From Sphingomonas sp. BGYR3 (GTDB lineage Bacteria; Pseudomonadota; Alphaproteobacteria; Sphingomonadales; Sphingomonadaceae): DNA of 64,000 nt. This document shows, one piece after another, positions 18,178 to 27,420 of the stretch. The stretch spans positions 1,932,001-1,996,000 of the forward strand of contig NZ_JANZNT010000001.1 in assembly GCF_025153455.1 (NCBI RefSeq), given 5' to 3'. Position 1 is the stretch's first letter, and each line of letters starts with the position of its first letter. Both the position numbers and the translations under genes were made by a program. Below the pieces are notes generated by a model. It ran no database searches. It was not told the origin of the DNA and saw nothing but the letters and a program-made list of their open reading frames with translations.

Positions 18178-19476
18178 TCAGTAATCGACGGCATAATCCT
18201 TGCGGAACGCCATCCCGGAATAGGCGCGGCGCATGGTCCATGGCTCGGCAGGGGCGGTCCAGTACGGATGGTCCGGCGGCAGGCCAAGCGCAACCAGCCC
18301 TTCCGATGCGATGTACATGCTGCCCGCGTTGGAATAGCGGTCGCCCAGTTGCGGCTGATACCCGACAAACCCGATGGTCAGAAATCCGCGATCGTCAAAA
18401 TTGGACGGCGCGGAAAAGATGCGACGCTGAACCGCCATGCTGGCGCTGCGCACCTGTCCGGGAGCAAGCGTGTCGGGCAGCAATCCCCGCCACGCCAGAT
18501 ATCCCAGCGGCTGAAGCACGGCCGTGCGATAGGTCAGCGACCGGCCGATCGGCGGATAGGCGCCGTCCGGCCCGATCAGGCGTTCGAGATGCTCGGAAAA
18601 ACGCTGCATCCGGCGGATCGCCAGCGCCAGTTCCTCAGCCGGTTTCAGGTTGTTGAACCGCGGTTTTTCCCTGACCAGCACTTCCAGGATCTGCACCAGC
18701 ATGGGGTGGATGACATAGCTGTTGTAGTAATCGAAATGGAACCGCTCGCCATCGCCATACCAGCCGTCGCCGGCATACCATTCCTTGAACTTCTTGATCG
18801 TCAGGTCGACCCGCATCGGGTCCCATTCCTCGCCAACCGAGAGCAGGAATACCTCGTTCATCGCCGCAAACAGCAGCCAGTTCTGATAGGGCGGCGACAC
18901 GCTGCGCAGGCGTTTGATTTCCTCGACGATCCTGCGTTTGGCGGATGCGTCCAGCGGATCCCACAATGCCTGTGGAGCGCGGATCAGCGCACTGGTGAAA
19001 TAGGCGGAATCGACCAGCGCCTGCCCCGCGCCGCGCCACAGCAGATAGTCGGGATCGCCGGGCGTGACCGACCGCGTCAGGCAGGCCAGCATATCGTCGC
19101 GCATTGCCCCGCGCAGTTTTCCCTCTTCACTGGAATCGACGGGCAGGGCCAGCCAAGGCGCGATGCCATCGGCCAGCCGGGCAAATGCCTCCATATAGCC
19201 AACGCGCGGATTGCGGCCGTCCCAGATCGGACTCAGTTCGGGGGACCATTCGCGCTGAAGCCGGCCCTTCGCCATGCGACTGACCACCGGCTGGGCCATC
19301 CGCCGCAACAGGGCGACCGCATCGGCCCGGTCGGTAACCCCGTCGGGCAGCTGGGGCGCAGGCCCCGTCTGCGCAAGCGCCGCCGCACCACCCGCGCCCG
19401 TTCCGGCAATCAGCGGAACGGTCATCACGCCGGCCGCCTGACGCAGGATGCCCCGCCGGTTCGTCTGACCCGTCAT
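18178..19476 (-). CDS. DUF2264 domain protein
   Basis: The 432-residue protein starts with NRRGILRQAAGVMTVPLI, a Tat-like signal with paired Arg. The body matches the DUF2264 family: an alpha-helical, (alpha/alpha) barrel-like fold with Trp/Tyr-rich motifs such as PPYQNWLLFAAMNE and GDGWYGDGERFHFDYYNSY. Such proteins recur in polysaccharide loci for uronic-acid or rhamnogalacturonan substrates; the reaction is not established to my knowledge. It overlaps the upstream DUF4861 gene by ATGA (19473-19476), so the two form an operon. Confidence 0.82.
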   Translation of the reverse strand: MTGQTNRRGILRQAAGVMTVPLIAGTGAGGAAALAQTGPAPQLPDGVTDRADAVALLRRMAQPVVSRMAKGRLQREWSPELSPIWDGRNPRVGYMEAFARLADGIAPWLALPVDSSEEGKLRGAMRDDMLACLTRSVTPGDPDYLLWRGAGQALVDSAYFTSALIRAPQALWDPLDASAKRRIVEEIKRLRSVSPPYQNWLLFAAMNEVFLLSVGEEWDPMRVDLTIKKFKEWYAGDGWYGDGERFHFDYYNSYVIHPMLVQILEVLVREKPRFNNLKPAEELALAIRRMQRFSEHLERLIGPDGAYPPIGRSLTYRTAVLQPLGYLAWRGLLPDTLAPGQVRSASMAVQRRIFSAPSNFDDRGFLTIGFVGYQPQLGDRYSNAGSMYIASEGLVALGLPPDHPYWTAPAEPWTMRRAYSGMAFRKDYAVDY

Positions 19477-20402
19477 CGTGCCGTCCGCTTTCCGGTATCG
19501 TTGCGCCCGAATGCGACCACCGTGTCGCGGGCATAGGCATCCCATTTCGCGCGCGTGGTGAAGCCCCCTTGCCCGCCGCTCCATGCTGATCCGGAATAAT
19601 AGGTGAACGGCTCGCCCGGCATCACCCGGATCAGGGCAAGGTGATTGTCGGCATCGGTGATGACGCGGACAAGGCGCCGGGGATCAACGCGGATCGCCAC
19701 GGCCATTCGCCCGCGCCCGTCCTCGTCCGGCCCCCACCAGCTCAGCAGCCCATGCGCAGGATCGACGGTCAGCTCGCCCTCGCGCGGCCCGGTCGTGCGG
19801 CGGCCGATACCGATGCCGATCAGCAGCGGCTCATCGGTGTTGGAGTGGATGGTCGAGACAAGCTGCGTGAAATGTGTGCCAAGCGGCAGGGTGAAGCGGC
19901 GCGTTTCCCACACCCGCCGATCGACACCGACCGGCCATGGCGCATATTCCACCTCGAATTCGGCGACCGGGCCGCCGGTTTGCAGGATCCGGTGCGCGGC
20001 ATAATTGCGCGACGTCCACAGTTTGTTGTCGTGCCAGACGCCCAGCCCACCGGCCCCCCTGCCGGTGCCGACGCTGTAGAAATCGAGGCCGGAACCCTGG
20101 TCGCGATGATAATCCCCGCTGCGCAGCTGACGATCGGCAAAGGGCAGGGCGGTCCGTTTGCCCCAGGCATCGATCCCGGATCCCGACGGCGGCTCGGCCG
20201 CTTCAAGGGGGCGGCCATAGATGCGATGCGCTGTCCGGTCGTTTTCCCACAACAGGTCGCCATACCGGTATGTCGCCAGCGTCACGACGGCCGCCGGCTT
20301 GCCCGTCCCGGCGTCAGCCCCCCGGTCCTGCACCGGCGCGGGCTGTGCCCACAGCGCCGTCAGCCCAAGGGTTGCCACCATGGCGGTCATTGCATAGCGC
20401 AT
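19473..20402 (-). CDS. DUF4861 family secreted protein
   Basis: The 309-residue protein has a signal peptide (MRYAMTAMVATLGLTALWAQ) and a beta-rich body typical of DUF4861 (LLWENDRTAHRIYGRP, LDFYSVGTGRGAGGLGVW, FTYYSGSAWS), a family found in pectin and uronate clusters. ATG 20402 is preferred because GGGAG lies six bases upstream; reading back to 20441 would pass through the operator palindrome. It is the first gene of the DUF4861-DUF2264 operon and diverges from the FadR-like regulator. Confidence 0.82.
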   Translation of the reverse strand: MRYAMTAMVATLGLTALWAQPAPVQDRGADAGTGKPAAVVTLATYRYGDLLWENDRTAHRIYGRPLEAAEPPSGSGIDAWGKRTALPFADRQLRSGDYHRDQGSGLDFYSVGTGRGAGGLGVWHDNKLWTSRNYAAHRILQTGGPVAEFEVEYAPWPVGVDRRVWETRRFTLPLGTHFTQLVSTIHSNTDEPLLIGIGIGRRTTGPREGELTVDPAHGLLSWWGPDEDGRGRMAVAIRVDPRRLVRVITDADNHLALIRVMPGEPFTYYSGSAWSGGQGGFTTRAKWDAYARDTVVAFGRNDTGKRTAR

Positions 20403-20425
20403 ACCATCTCCCGTGGTTGAAACAG

Positions 20426-20439
20426 GTATGATATCATAC
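20426..20439. promoter_or_regulatory. operator palindrome between DUF4861 and FadR-like gene
   Basis: GTATGATATCATAC is a perfect 14-bp palindrome in the 59-bp divergent region. It is the likely binding site of the adjacent GntR/FadR protein and would control both directions. Confidence 0.7.
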
Positions 20440-20461
20440 AACTGGTTGGCAAGCGGGATGT

Positions 20462-21229
20462 GTGGATCAGCCCATGGGTTTTGCAGTTAAGGCAGGCATG
20501 ATGAAAACGGGGTCGCTGGCCGATCGGCTGTTCGTGAAGTTCGAATCGCGCATCCTGTCGGGCGAATGGCAGCCCGGATCGCGGCTGCCCGCGCAAAAGG
20601 ACATTGCCAGCAGCGAAGCGGTGAGCCGGACGGTGGTGCGGGAGGCGGTCGCCCGGCTGGAGGCGCAGGGCTATGCCGTGGCGCGGCAGGGCGACGGCGT
20701 GTTCGTGGCGGATAGCGCCCGGTATCGCGCGTTTCAGGTTACCCGCGACGAAATGGCCGATATCGGCGATGTTGTCCTGTTGCTGGAAATGCGGCTGGCG
20801 TTCGAAACCGAAATGGCTGCCCTGGCCGCGATGCGCCGGTCCATGGCGGATGTCGATGCGATGCAGGCGGCACTGGCGCATATGCGCGCGGTCAGCGCCG
20901 ACCCGGCGGCGGCTGCCGAAGCCGATGCGCAATTTCACCTGACCATCGCGAAGGCATCGAAAAACCCGTATTTCATCCGCTTCTGCGAGTTTCTGGGCGT
21001 GCGACTGGTTCCGCCCCGCGAACTCGCCTTTCGCGCCGATCCGGGCGCGGGTGCGCAGGAATATGCCGGCCTGGTCGACGCGCAGCATGTCGCGATCGTC
21101 GATGCCATTGCCCGGCTGGACGTGGAGGGCGCGCGAGCGGCCGCCCGCCGACATATGCAGGAAAGCCTGGCGCGGCACATCCGCCTGGCCGACGGGTCGC
21201 ACCATGCCGAACCGCCGATCAAGGATTGA
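20462..21229 (+). CDS. FadR-subfamily GntR transcriptional regulator
   Basis: This is a 255-residue regulator with a winged helix (SRLPAQKDIASSEAVSRTVV, then the wing GYAVARQGDGVFV) and an all-helical FCD effector domain. The metal-ligand pattern has Asp/His in DAQFHLTIAKASKNPY and a later QHVAIVDAI. FCD regulators of this kind usually sense sugar acids in uronate or aldonate pathways. The start is uncertain: GTG 20462, ATG 20474 and ATG 20498 are all in frame, and the last has an AAGG close upstream. It sits between the DUF4861/DUF2264 operon and the GH105 gene. Confidence 0.88.
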   Translation: MDQPMGFAVKAGMMKTGSLADRLFVKFESRILSGEWQPGSRLPAQKDIASSEAVSRTVVREAVARLEAQGYAVARQGDGVFVADSARYRAFQVTRDEMADIGDVVLLLEMRLAFETEMAALAAMRRSMADVDAMQAALAHMRAVSADPAAAAEADAQFHLTIAKASKNPYFIRFCEFLGVRLVPPRELAFRADPGAGAQEYAGLVDAQHVAIVDAIARLDVEGARAAARRHMQESLARHIRLADGSHHAEPPIKD

Positions 21230-21243
21230 CCGGCAACGACCCG

Positions 21244-21256
21244 GTTATATGATAAC
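21244..21256. promoter_or_regulatory. possible second FadR-like operator
   Basis: GTTATATGATAAC has 5-bp inverted arms and lies 89 bases before the GH105 start. It resembles the palindrome at 20426 in its TATGAT core. It could be a second site of the same regulator. Confidence 0.4.
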
Positions 21257-21344
21257 TGAAAGACGACTGGCATCCGATGAACGACCCGTCCCGTGACGGC
21301 GTGCTGGCCCGGATGACCGATCGCCCCGAACTGGAGGATGGAGC

Positions 21345-22478
21345 ATGATGACGCGTTGGATGGCTGGCGCAGCGTTGGCGGCCCTGCCGGTAATGGTCGC
21401 GGCCCAGCCGGCGGTTCAGCCGATCGAAAGCGCCGTCCGGCTTGCCGACTGGCAGCTCAGGCGGATGAGCGATCAAACCCATATCAACCGGGCCACCGGC
21501 GAATCCGGCAACGCCCGCGCGTGGGAACAGGCGGTATTCTGGGTCGGGATGACGGCGCTTGCCGATGCCGGTGCCCCCGACCGCATCCGGCAGGCGATCA
21601 TGGACCATGGCCGGCGAAACGAATGGACGCCGGGCAGGAAGGTCTATTTCGCCGACGACCACGCCATCACCCAAAGCTATCTGTGGGCCGCGGCCAATGG
21701 CGCCGGGCGGGCCGCGCTTGCCCCCACCCGGGCAACGTTCGATCAGGTGGTCGACAAGCCCGCGGTCACGACGCTGGCCTTCGTCGTGCCGCCCACCGGA
21801 TACAGCAATGCCGAATGTCTGACCCGATGGTGCTGGTGCGACGCGCTGTTCATGTCGCCGCCCGCGCTGGTCGAGCTGTCGCGACAGACGGGCGAGCGGA
21901 AGTATCGCGACTTTGCGATGCGCGAATTCTGGGCGACGACCGACTTTCTCTACGATCCCGTCGAAAAGCTCTATTATCGCGACAGCCGCTTTTTCGACCG
22001 CCGGGATGACCGGCAGCGCAAGCAATTCTGGTCGCGCGGCAACGGGTGGGTGTTCGCGTCTATCCCCCGCATCCTGCCGCTGTTGCCCAAAGGGAGTGCG
22101 GACCGGATCCGGCTGGAGCGCCTGTTCGCCGACATGGCGTCCCGGCTCGCCACGCTTCAGAAAGCCGATGGCTATTGGGCGCCGTCGCTGCTGGCGGCGG
22201 AGGGTTCGCCGCCGGAAACCAGCGGCACTGCATTCTTCACCTATGGGATCGCATGGGGGATCAATACCGGCCGGCTGTCCGCGGACCGATATGGCCCGGT
22301 CGCCCGGCGCGGCTGGGATGCACTGAGGCGGGCCATCCGCCCCGACGGCCGCCTGGGCTGGGTCCAGCAGGTCAGCGATCGCCCGGAACAGGTGAACCCG
22401 GACGACACCCAATATTATGGCGTCGGTGCCTATCTGCTGGCGGCGACACAGATGCAGCAGCTGCAAGCGCGCCGGTAA
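21345..22478 (+). CDS. GH105/GH88 unsaturated uronyl hydrolase
   Basis: The 377-residue protein has a signal peptide (MMTRWMAGAALAALPVMVAAQ) and an (alpha/alpha)6 barrel. Family signatures include YFADDHAITQSYLW with the catalytic Asp region, RWCWCDALFMSPPALV, WSRGNGWVFASI and GTAFFTYGIAWGIN. Members hydrate the unsaturated uronyl end left by polysaccharide lyases, notably on rhamnogalacturonan or ulvan fragments. GGAGG lies ten bases before the ATG. Together with the DUF2264/DUF4861 operon and the FadR regulator it suggests a small pectin-type locus. Its stop codon directly abuts the left island repeat. Confidence 0.88.
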   Translation: MMTRWMAGAALAALPVMVAAQPAVQPIESAVRLADWQLRRMSDQTHINRATGESGNARAWEQAVFWVGMTALADAGAPDRIRQAIMDHGRRNEWTPGRKVYFADDHAITQSYLWAAANGAGRAALAPTRATFDQVVDKPAVTTLAFVVPPTGYSNAECLTRWCWCDALFMSPPALVELSRQTGERKYRDFAMREFWATTDFLYDPVEKLYYRDSRFFDRRDDRQRKQFWSRGNGWVFASIPRILPLLPKGSADRIRLERLFADMASRLATLQKADGYWAPSLLAAEGSPPETSGTAFFTYGIAWGINTGRLSADRYGPVARRGWDALRRAIRPDGRLGWVQQVSDRPEQVNPDDTQYYGVGAYLLAATQMQQLQARR

Positions 22479-22557
22479 GATCCCACCGGTCCTAGGCGAA
22501 CGCGAGTGGAATGGCCGGTGGCGGAGCGGGAGGGATTCAAGCCAATCTGATCAGCGA
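22479..22557 (-). repeat. island boundary repeat, left (attR-like, tRNA-Ser 3' end)
   Basis: This region matches 47196-47274 in the same orientation without gaps; about 66 of the first 78 positions agree. The core at 22519-22543 reads, on the minus strand, as the last 25 bases of a tRNA-Ser gene including CGCTCCGCCA and most of the T-arm. The rest of the tRNA is absent. It starts immediately after the GH105 stop codon. Confidence 0.78.
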
Positions 22558-22815
22558 CCGTTTCGCGACCCTTAATGTTAATCCGCGCTATTCGGGTACC
22601 TTGGAAAATGTCCAAACGAATCCGAAAAGCTCTCACCTGATAACCGACACTTGTCAGCTCACTTCGACAGAGGTTTTCTCTGTCGAGCTTACGATCGATC
22701 CGCAACATTATGCTGCTGCGGACACTATGGGTACGGCAGCGTAACGCACAACCCATTGCTTCTGGTAAGCCCTGGGGCGTTTCATCCTTGCGCCGTGATA
22801 TGTCGCTCCCAGTTG
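22558..22815. other. gene-free stretch inside left island end
   Basis: The first 60 bases weakly resemble the sequence beyond the right repeat, including TACCTTGGAAAAT against TACCTCGGAATAT. I see no coding or RNA gene. Confidence 0.3.
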
Positions 22816-23838
22816 TTAAAATGTCAGCACCACGCGGCCCCCAACGTCGCCGGATTGCAGCCGGTGGAACACGCTGTTGATCGCTTCCAGCGGTTGGGTC
22901 TCGATCCGGGATCGCACTTTCCCCTCAATGGCGAAGTCAATCGCTTCGGCAAGGTCGGCGCGGGTGCCGACGATCGACCCGCGTATAGTGACGCGCTTGA
23001 GCACCACGTCGAAGATCGGGATTGGAAACTCGCCCGCCGGGAGACCAATCAGGCTGACGGTCCCGCGGCGGCGGACGATATCAATGGCCTGTCGAAAGGC
23101 GGGAAGCGATGGCGCGGTGACCAGAACGCCATGCGCGCCCCCTTCGGTTTCCCTGCGCAGCTTGGCGACGAACTCGGGATCAGCGGCGTTTACCGTGACA
23201 TCGGCACCGAGTGCCCGCGCCAGCGCAAGCTTCTTCTCGGACACGTCGACCGCTGCGACATGCAAACCCATCGCCTTCGCATATTGGACTGCAATATGGC
23301 CAAGTCCGCCAATCCCGGAAATCACGACCCATTGACCGGGACGCGCCTCGGTCTCCTTCAATCCCTTGTAGGTCGTCACCCCGGCGCAGAGGATTGGCGC
23401 CATTGCCGGAAAATCGACGTCATGCGGTAATCGGGCGACATAGGCTGCGTCGGCAAGGACATAGTCAGCATAACCCCCATCGACGCCGTAGCCAGTGTTG
23501 TGCTGGCTTTCGCAAAGCGTCTCCCATCCAGTCTCGCAGTGCTCGCAGCATCCGCAAGCGTCATGCAGCCAGGGTACACCCACCGCGTCGCCTTCCTTGA
23601 TCCCGCAGACGCCCGGGCCCAGTGCCGCAACCCTGCCAACGGCTTCGTGACCGGGGACGAAAGGCAAGGTCGGCTTGACCGGCCAGTCGCCGCGTGCGGC
23701 ATGCAGGTCGGTGTGGCAAACTCCGCTCGCATGGACCCGGACCAATATCTGGCCGGCACGCGGACTAGGCACTGATCGTTCCTCGATATCCAGCGGTGCA
23801 CCAAAGCTTCGTACGACCGCCGCGCGCATTTTCTCCAT
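22816..23838 (-). CDS. adhP: zinc-dependent alcohol dehydrogenase, AdhP type
   Basis: The 340-residue medium-chain dehydrogenase oxidises short alcohols or reduces aldehydes with NAD(H). The catalytic zinc ligands are present (C in GVCHTDLH, GHE in PFVPGHEAVGRV, and a later Cys in ILCAGVTTY), as are the four structural-zinc cysteines in CGCCEHCETGWETLC and the Rossmann motif GIGGLGHIAVQYAKAMG. A GGGAGG-type site precedes ATG 23838. It is the first gene inside the island. AdhP and universal stress proteins often share oxygen-limitation regulons, and a FixLJ pair lies 2 kb away. Confidence 0.93.
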   Translation of the reverse strand: MEKMRAAVVRSFGAPLDIEERSVPSPRAGQILVRVHASGVCHTDLHAARGDWPVKPTLPFVPGHEAVGRVAALGPGVCGIKEGDAVGVPWLHDACGCCEHCETGWETLCESQHNTGYGVDGGYADYVLADAAYVARLPHDVDFPAMAPILCAGVTTYKGLKETEARPGQWVVISGIGGLGHIAVQYAKAMGLHVAAVDVSEKKLALARALGADVTVNAADPEFVAKLRRETEGGAHGVLVTAPSLPAFRQAIDIVRRRGTVSLIGLPAGEFPIPIFDVVLKRVTIRGSIVGTRADLAEAIDFAIEGKVRSRIETQPLEAINSVFHRLQSGDVGGRVVLTF

Positions 23839-24205
23839 TGCCTGCCTCCCGCCAAGACTTCTCCGGGAAGCCTGGCTGGTCAGCCTATGAGGAGACCAGG
23901 GGGTCGGCGATCAGTAGATACACGGATCGCTGTTCTCGGGTGATCGAAGCAGCTTTACCGGACGGGGCGCTTTCCGTCCTGGGCGCAACGGCTCCGATCC
24001 TTGCCCTTCTGCTGCTTGTTGTCAGGTGCGCGCGGAAAGCCGCGATGGTCGCCAGAGGGACAGGGCGTGATCGGGTGTCCGATGACACTCGCGCCTGTAC
24101 CGGCCGATGCTGGTGCCGGTCCTCGCTGGCAAGCCATTGCTGGCGGAGTTGGTGCATCATTGCAGCCCGGTCCGGAGCATCGCATGCCCCGGACCGCATC
24201 GTCGT
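23839..24205. other. intergenic region between adhP and stress-protein gene
   Basis: Both flanking genes are on the minus strand, so this holds the adhP promoter. The only structure I can support is the hairpin at 24169-24195. No FNR-type TTGAT-N4-ATCAA site is visible. Confidence 0.4.
24169..24195 (-). terminator. possible hairpin after universal stress gene
   Basis: A 7-bp stem, GGTCCGG/CCGGACC, lies ten bases past the stop of the minus-strand stress-protein gene. No T-run follows, so termination would be weak. Confidence 0.35.
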
Positions 24206-25006
24206 TCAATGCGCCAGAAACAGAGGCACCGGACACTCATTGATCATGCGTCGGCTCACGCCGCCGAATGCCCCTTCCATAAAGCGGCTGTGGCCGAACC
24301 CGCCCATCACCACATAGGCGGCATCGGTGGCCTCTATCGTGTCCAGGATGATCGTGCTGGGCAGGTCGACAAGGCTGCGTTCACGCTTGATCACCGGCTT
24401 GATGTCGTGGCGCGACAGATATTCGGCACCATCCTCTGCCGGGGTCACTACCGATCCTTCATCAATCTCAAGAATCATGACGGTTTCTGCCTTGGCAAGC
24501 AGAGGAGTGGCGGCTTGCAGCGCTGCCACCGCCTCTCGCGAGCCATCCCAGGCCACAAGCGCATGGCCGGAGACACAGAAGGTGCGGACCGTTTCCGGCA
24601 CCGCGATGATTGGCTTGCCGGACTTGATCACCATGTCGCCGACCAGCTGGCGCATGTCGGGATGCTTGATGCTCTCGAGCCTGCGGTTGAGCACAATCAA
24701 GTCGGCAAGTCCGGCGTGAGCGAGCAGGGTGGGGGTAAGAAACCCGGTCTCATCCAGCCAGTCATAGGGCACGTCTTCGGCATGAAGACGTTCCAGCATC
24801 CGCGTCTTGTTGGCTTGCTCCCGGTGCTGTTCGTCCGCCATCAGCAGCGCTCCACCCTGCATGGCAAAGTCGTCAGCCAATGCCAGCGCAATCGACACGT
24901 CGATGCAGGTCAGGTGCCCATCAAGCGCACGGGTCAAATCGAGTGCCGCCTGGAATCGCGCTTCCTGGCCGACGTCATCGTGAATCAACACAAGTATGTT
25001 CTTCAT
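24206..25006 (-). CDS. tandem-domain universal stress protein
   Basis: The 266-residue cytoplasmic protein has two UspA folds. The first starts MKNILVLIHDDVGQE and the second begins near residue 150 (GHALVAWDGSREAVAALQAA). It ends with the nucleotide-binding loop GGFGHSRFMEGAFGGVSRRM, which fits the G-2x-G-9x-G(S/T) rule of ATP-binding members. Such tandem proteins are induced by oxygen limitation, starvation or respiratory inhibition. AGGAGG precedes the ATG. It is transcribed toward adhP. Confidence 0.9.
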   Translation of the reverse strand: MKNILVLIHDDVGQEARFQAALDLTRALDGHLTCIDVSIALALADDFAMQGGALLMADEQHREQANKTRMLERLHAEDVPYDWLDETGFLTPTLLAHAGLADLIVLNRRLESIKHPDMRQLVGDMVIKSGKPIIAVPETVRTFCVSGHALVAWDGSREAVAALQAATPLLAKAETVMILEIDEGSVVTPAEDGAEYLSRHDIKPVIKRERSLVDLPSTIILDTIEATDAAYVVMGGFGHSRFMEGAFGGVSRRMINECPVPLFLAH

Positions 25007-25533
25007 GACTGCCTCCTCATGTCCGCTATGGAAATTGAGGCTATTGCCGGGTCCCGTGAGCCGACATGCGGGATTTTACGGACTGCGAATGATCGCGTTA
25101 GCTGCGAGCGGGTGGATCATGCACATCATGTCGATCGCCGCTGAGTCGCGCTTCCCTGCAAACCGGCAGTCGAGCGCCATCACAAGCGCCGGGCGGTGCT
25201 CAGCCAGCAGCAGATGGGAATCAGGTGTCGTTGAGTATTTCTGAAATCTATGGATAGGATATTCGTTAAACAATTCCGATGGCCGATTCCAATACAATAA
25301 TTTGTTCAATTAAACATGAGCATAATTTGTAAAATACGGACCAGATTTAACTATATAATATCCAGTTCATTATATGATTTTTTGGACGAATAATCCCTGA
25401 TTTCACCCAGGATCATTTTGGCGTGCCCTGCATAATAATGGGATCAATTTGAAAAATATTCCATTTTGGTCAAAATCGTGCGATAATCGAAAAAAAAGAG
25501 CAGAAAGGCGGCCGGAGCGATCGGCGGCAAGGG
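25007..25533. other. AT-rich divergent control region before fixL
   Basis: The 527 bases between the stress-protein gene and fixL include a stretch from about 25200 to 25490 much richer in A/T than the surroundings. An imperfect palindrome ATTTTGGTCAAAAT (25471-25484) lies 50-60 bases before fixL and is a candidate operator. No gene is visible. Confidence 0.4.
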
Positions 25534-27420
25534 GTGGGAGGCGCTGTGCTGGACGGCCACGACATCCGCGCGATGGGCCCGGTTCGCCGCTACGGAATTG
25601 CCGTCGCGACGGCTTGTGTCGCTATAGCACTTCGGCTTGCCCCCGAACCGCTGTTGGGGGATCGCGCCTATTTTCTGCTTTTTACGGCAAGCATACTGGT
25701 TGTGGCCATTTTTGGCGGCATTGCTCCCGCCATTTTCACCGCTGTGCTTGCCGGTTTGTTCGTCATCCAAGCAAACGGCCTGTCGGGTGCGGACAGGATG
25801 GTCGAGCTCTTCTCCTTTGCCCTGACGTGTGGGATCATTCTCTGGATTGGCCATTGGGTCAGAAGTATTGAACGCGTTTCCCGGGAAAATGCCGCTCGTG
25901 CGGAGCGGCGGGCAAACCTTGCCGACGAACTGGCCGAAGAACTCAACCTGTTGATCGACGGAACGGCGGGTTACGCCATCTACATGCTCGACCCCCAAGG
26001 GGTTGTGACAATCTGGAACAAGGGCGCCCAGCGGCTGAAGGGCTGGGCCGAGGATGAAGTCATCGGCCAGCATTGCGCAATCTTTTATCCCGAAGCGTCG
26101 GTCGCGGCTGGCCAGCCCGATGCTGACCTTAAGCGTGCAGCTGACCAAGGCCGGTTCGAAGCGGTGGATTGGCGCATTCGAAAAGATGGCTCGTCATTCC
26201 TGGCACATGTGACCGTTACAGCATTGCACGGGCCCGATGGCGACCTGCGCGGATTTGGAAAGATCGTCCGCGACATCACCCATGAGCGTGCGTCCGAACA
26301 GCAAATCGCAGCCAGCGAAAGTTTCCACAAAGCGATCCTGACCACCGTTCCCCAGGCAATGGTGGTGGCCGACGAAACGGGTCAGATCCTCTCTTTCTCG
26401 GCCGCGGCAGAGCGATTGTTCGGCTATTGCGAGCACGAAGTGGTCGGGCAAAATCTGGGTATTCTGATGGCGACCCCGGATCGCCATGCGCATGACGGAT
26501 ATATCCGGCACTATCTTGCCACCGGAGAAAAGCGGATCATCGGACGCGGGAGAGTTGTCCTTGGTCAAAAACGCGACGGCACGACCTTTCCCCATGACCT
26601 TGTGATCGGGGAGGTGGTGGCCGGCGAGCGGAGGATGTTCATTGGCTTTATCGACGATTTGACGGAGAAGCTGAAGGCCGATGCGCGGATCGAGGAGCTG
26701 CGTTCGAGGCTCGTCCATGCCGCCCGGATCAGCGCCATGGGGACCATGGCCTCGACGCTGGCGCACGAACTCAATCAACCGATCACGGCAGTCATTACGT
26801 TCGTAGGCGGCGTCCGAAACCTGCATCGAGAAGGCAATGCCGACGATCAGGCCATGATCGAGGAGGGCCTGGACCGTGCCGTGGACGAAGCGCTGCGAGC
26901 CGGCAGCATCGTCAGTCGGCTGCGTGAATTTGTTTCGCGCGGCGATATCGAGAAGACAGTCGAGCCGCTGTCTCAACTGATCGATGATGCCGCGAAACTG
27001 GCATTGATTGGCGCGCGCGAGCTAGGCGTTGAGGTCGCTTTCCAAATTGACCGCCATCTGGATGCCGTGCTCGTCGACAGGGTTCAGATTCAACAGGTCC
27101 TGATCAACCTGATCCGCAACGCCGTCGAAGCGATGGCGCATTCGGAGCGGCGCATATTGACGATCGCGGCTGCAACTGATGACACGGCTTTCGTCCGTGT
27201 CACGGTTTCCGACACGGGGCCGGGCGTGGCGCCTGAGATCGTCGATCATCTGTTTCGAGCCTTTAACAGCACCAAGCTGGACGGCATGGGGCTGGGGCTC
27301 TCAATCTGCCGAACGATCGTCGAGGCGAATGGCGGCAGAATCTGGATGGAGCCCGTCCCGGCTGGGGGCACCGCCTTTCATTTCACGCTGGTCCGGGCCG
27401 ACACGGAGGCTTTGGCATGA
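25534..27420 (+). CDS. fixL: membrane-bound oxygen-sensing histidine kinase, FixL type
   Basis: This 628-residue sensor starts with a DUF4118-like membrane block of about three to four helices (residues 20-110). A first PAS domain follows (about 135-255), then a second (265-380) of the FixL heme class. H320 in PDRHAHDGYI and R340 in IIGRGRVV align with the heme-ligating His and the oxygen-sensing Arg of rhizobial FixL, with the same 20-residue spacing. The kinase core has phospho-acceptor H411 in LAHELNQP, an N-box LINLIRNAVEA and G-boxes DTGPGVAP and GMGLGLSI. The GTG start at 25534 is weak; GTG 25546 has GGAGG upstream. An ATGA overlap couples it to fixJ. It should autophosphorylate when oxygen leaves the heme. 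Confidence 0.93.
   Translation: MGGAVLDGHDIRAMGPVRRYGIAVATACVAIALRLAPEPLLGDRAYFLLFTASILVVAIFGGIAPAIFTAVLAGLFVIQANGLSGADRMVELFSFALTCGIILWIGHWVRSIERVSRENAARAERRANLADELAEELNLLIDGTAGYAIYMLDPQGVVTIWNKGAQRLKGWAEDEVIGQHCAIFYPEASVAAGQPDADLKRAADQGRFEAVDWRIRKDGSSFLAHVTVTALHGPDGDLRGFGKIVRDITHERASEQQIAASESFHKAILTTVPQAMVVADETGQILSFSAAAERLFGYCEHEVVGQNLGILMATPDRHAHDGYIRHYLATGEKRIIGRGRVVLGQKRDGTTFPHDLVIGEVVAGERRMFIGFIDDLTEKLKADARIEELRSRLVHAARISAMGTMASTLAHELNQPITAVITFVGGVRNLHREGNADDQAMIEEGLDRAVDEALRAGSIVSRLREFVSRGDIEKTVEPLSQLIDDAAKLALIGARELGVEVAFQIDRHLDAVLVDRVQIQQVLINLIRNAVEAMAHSERRILTIAAATDDTAFVRVTVSDTGPGVAPEIVDHLFRAFNSTKLDGMGLGLSICRTIVEANGGRIWMEPVPAGGTAFHFTLVRADTEALA

Noticed and set aside
22430-22756. Open frames containing NPSRSATGH at both island ends
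   Set aside because: They are translations of the tRNA-Ser 3' end inside the boundary repeats and not genes.
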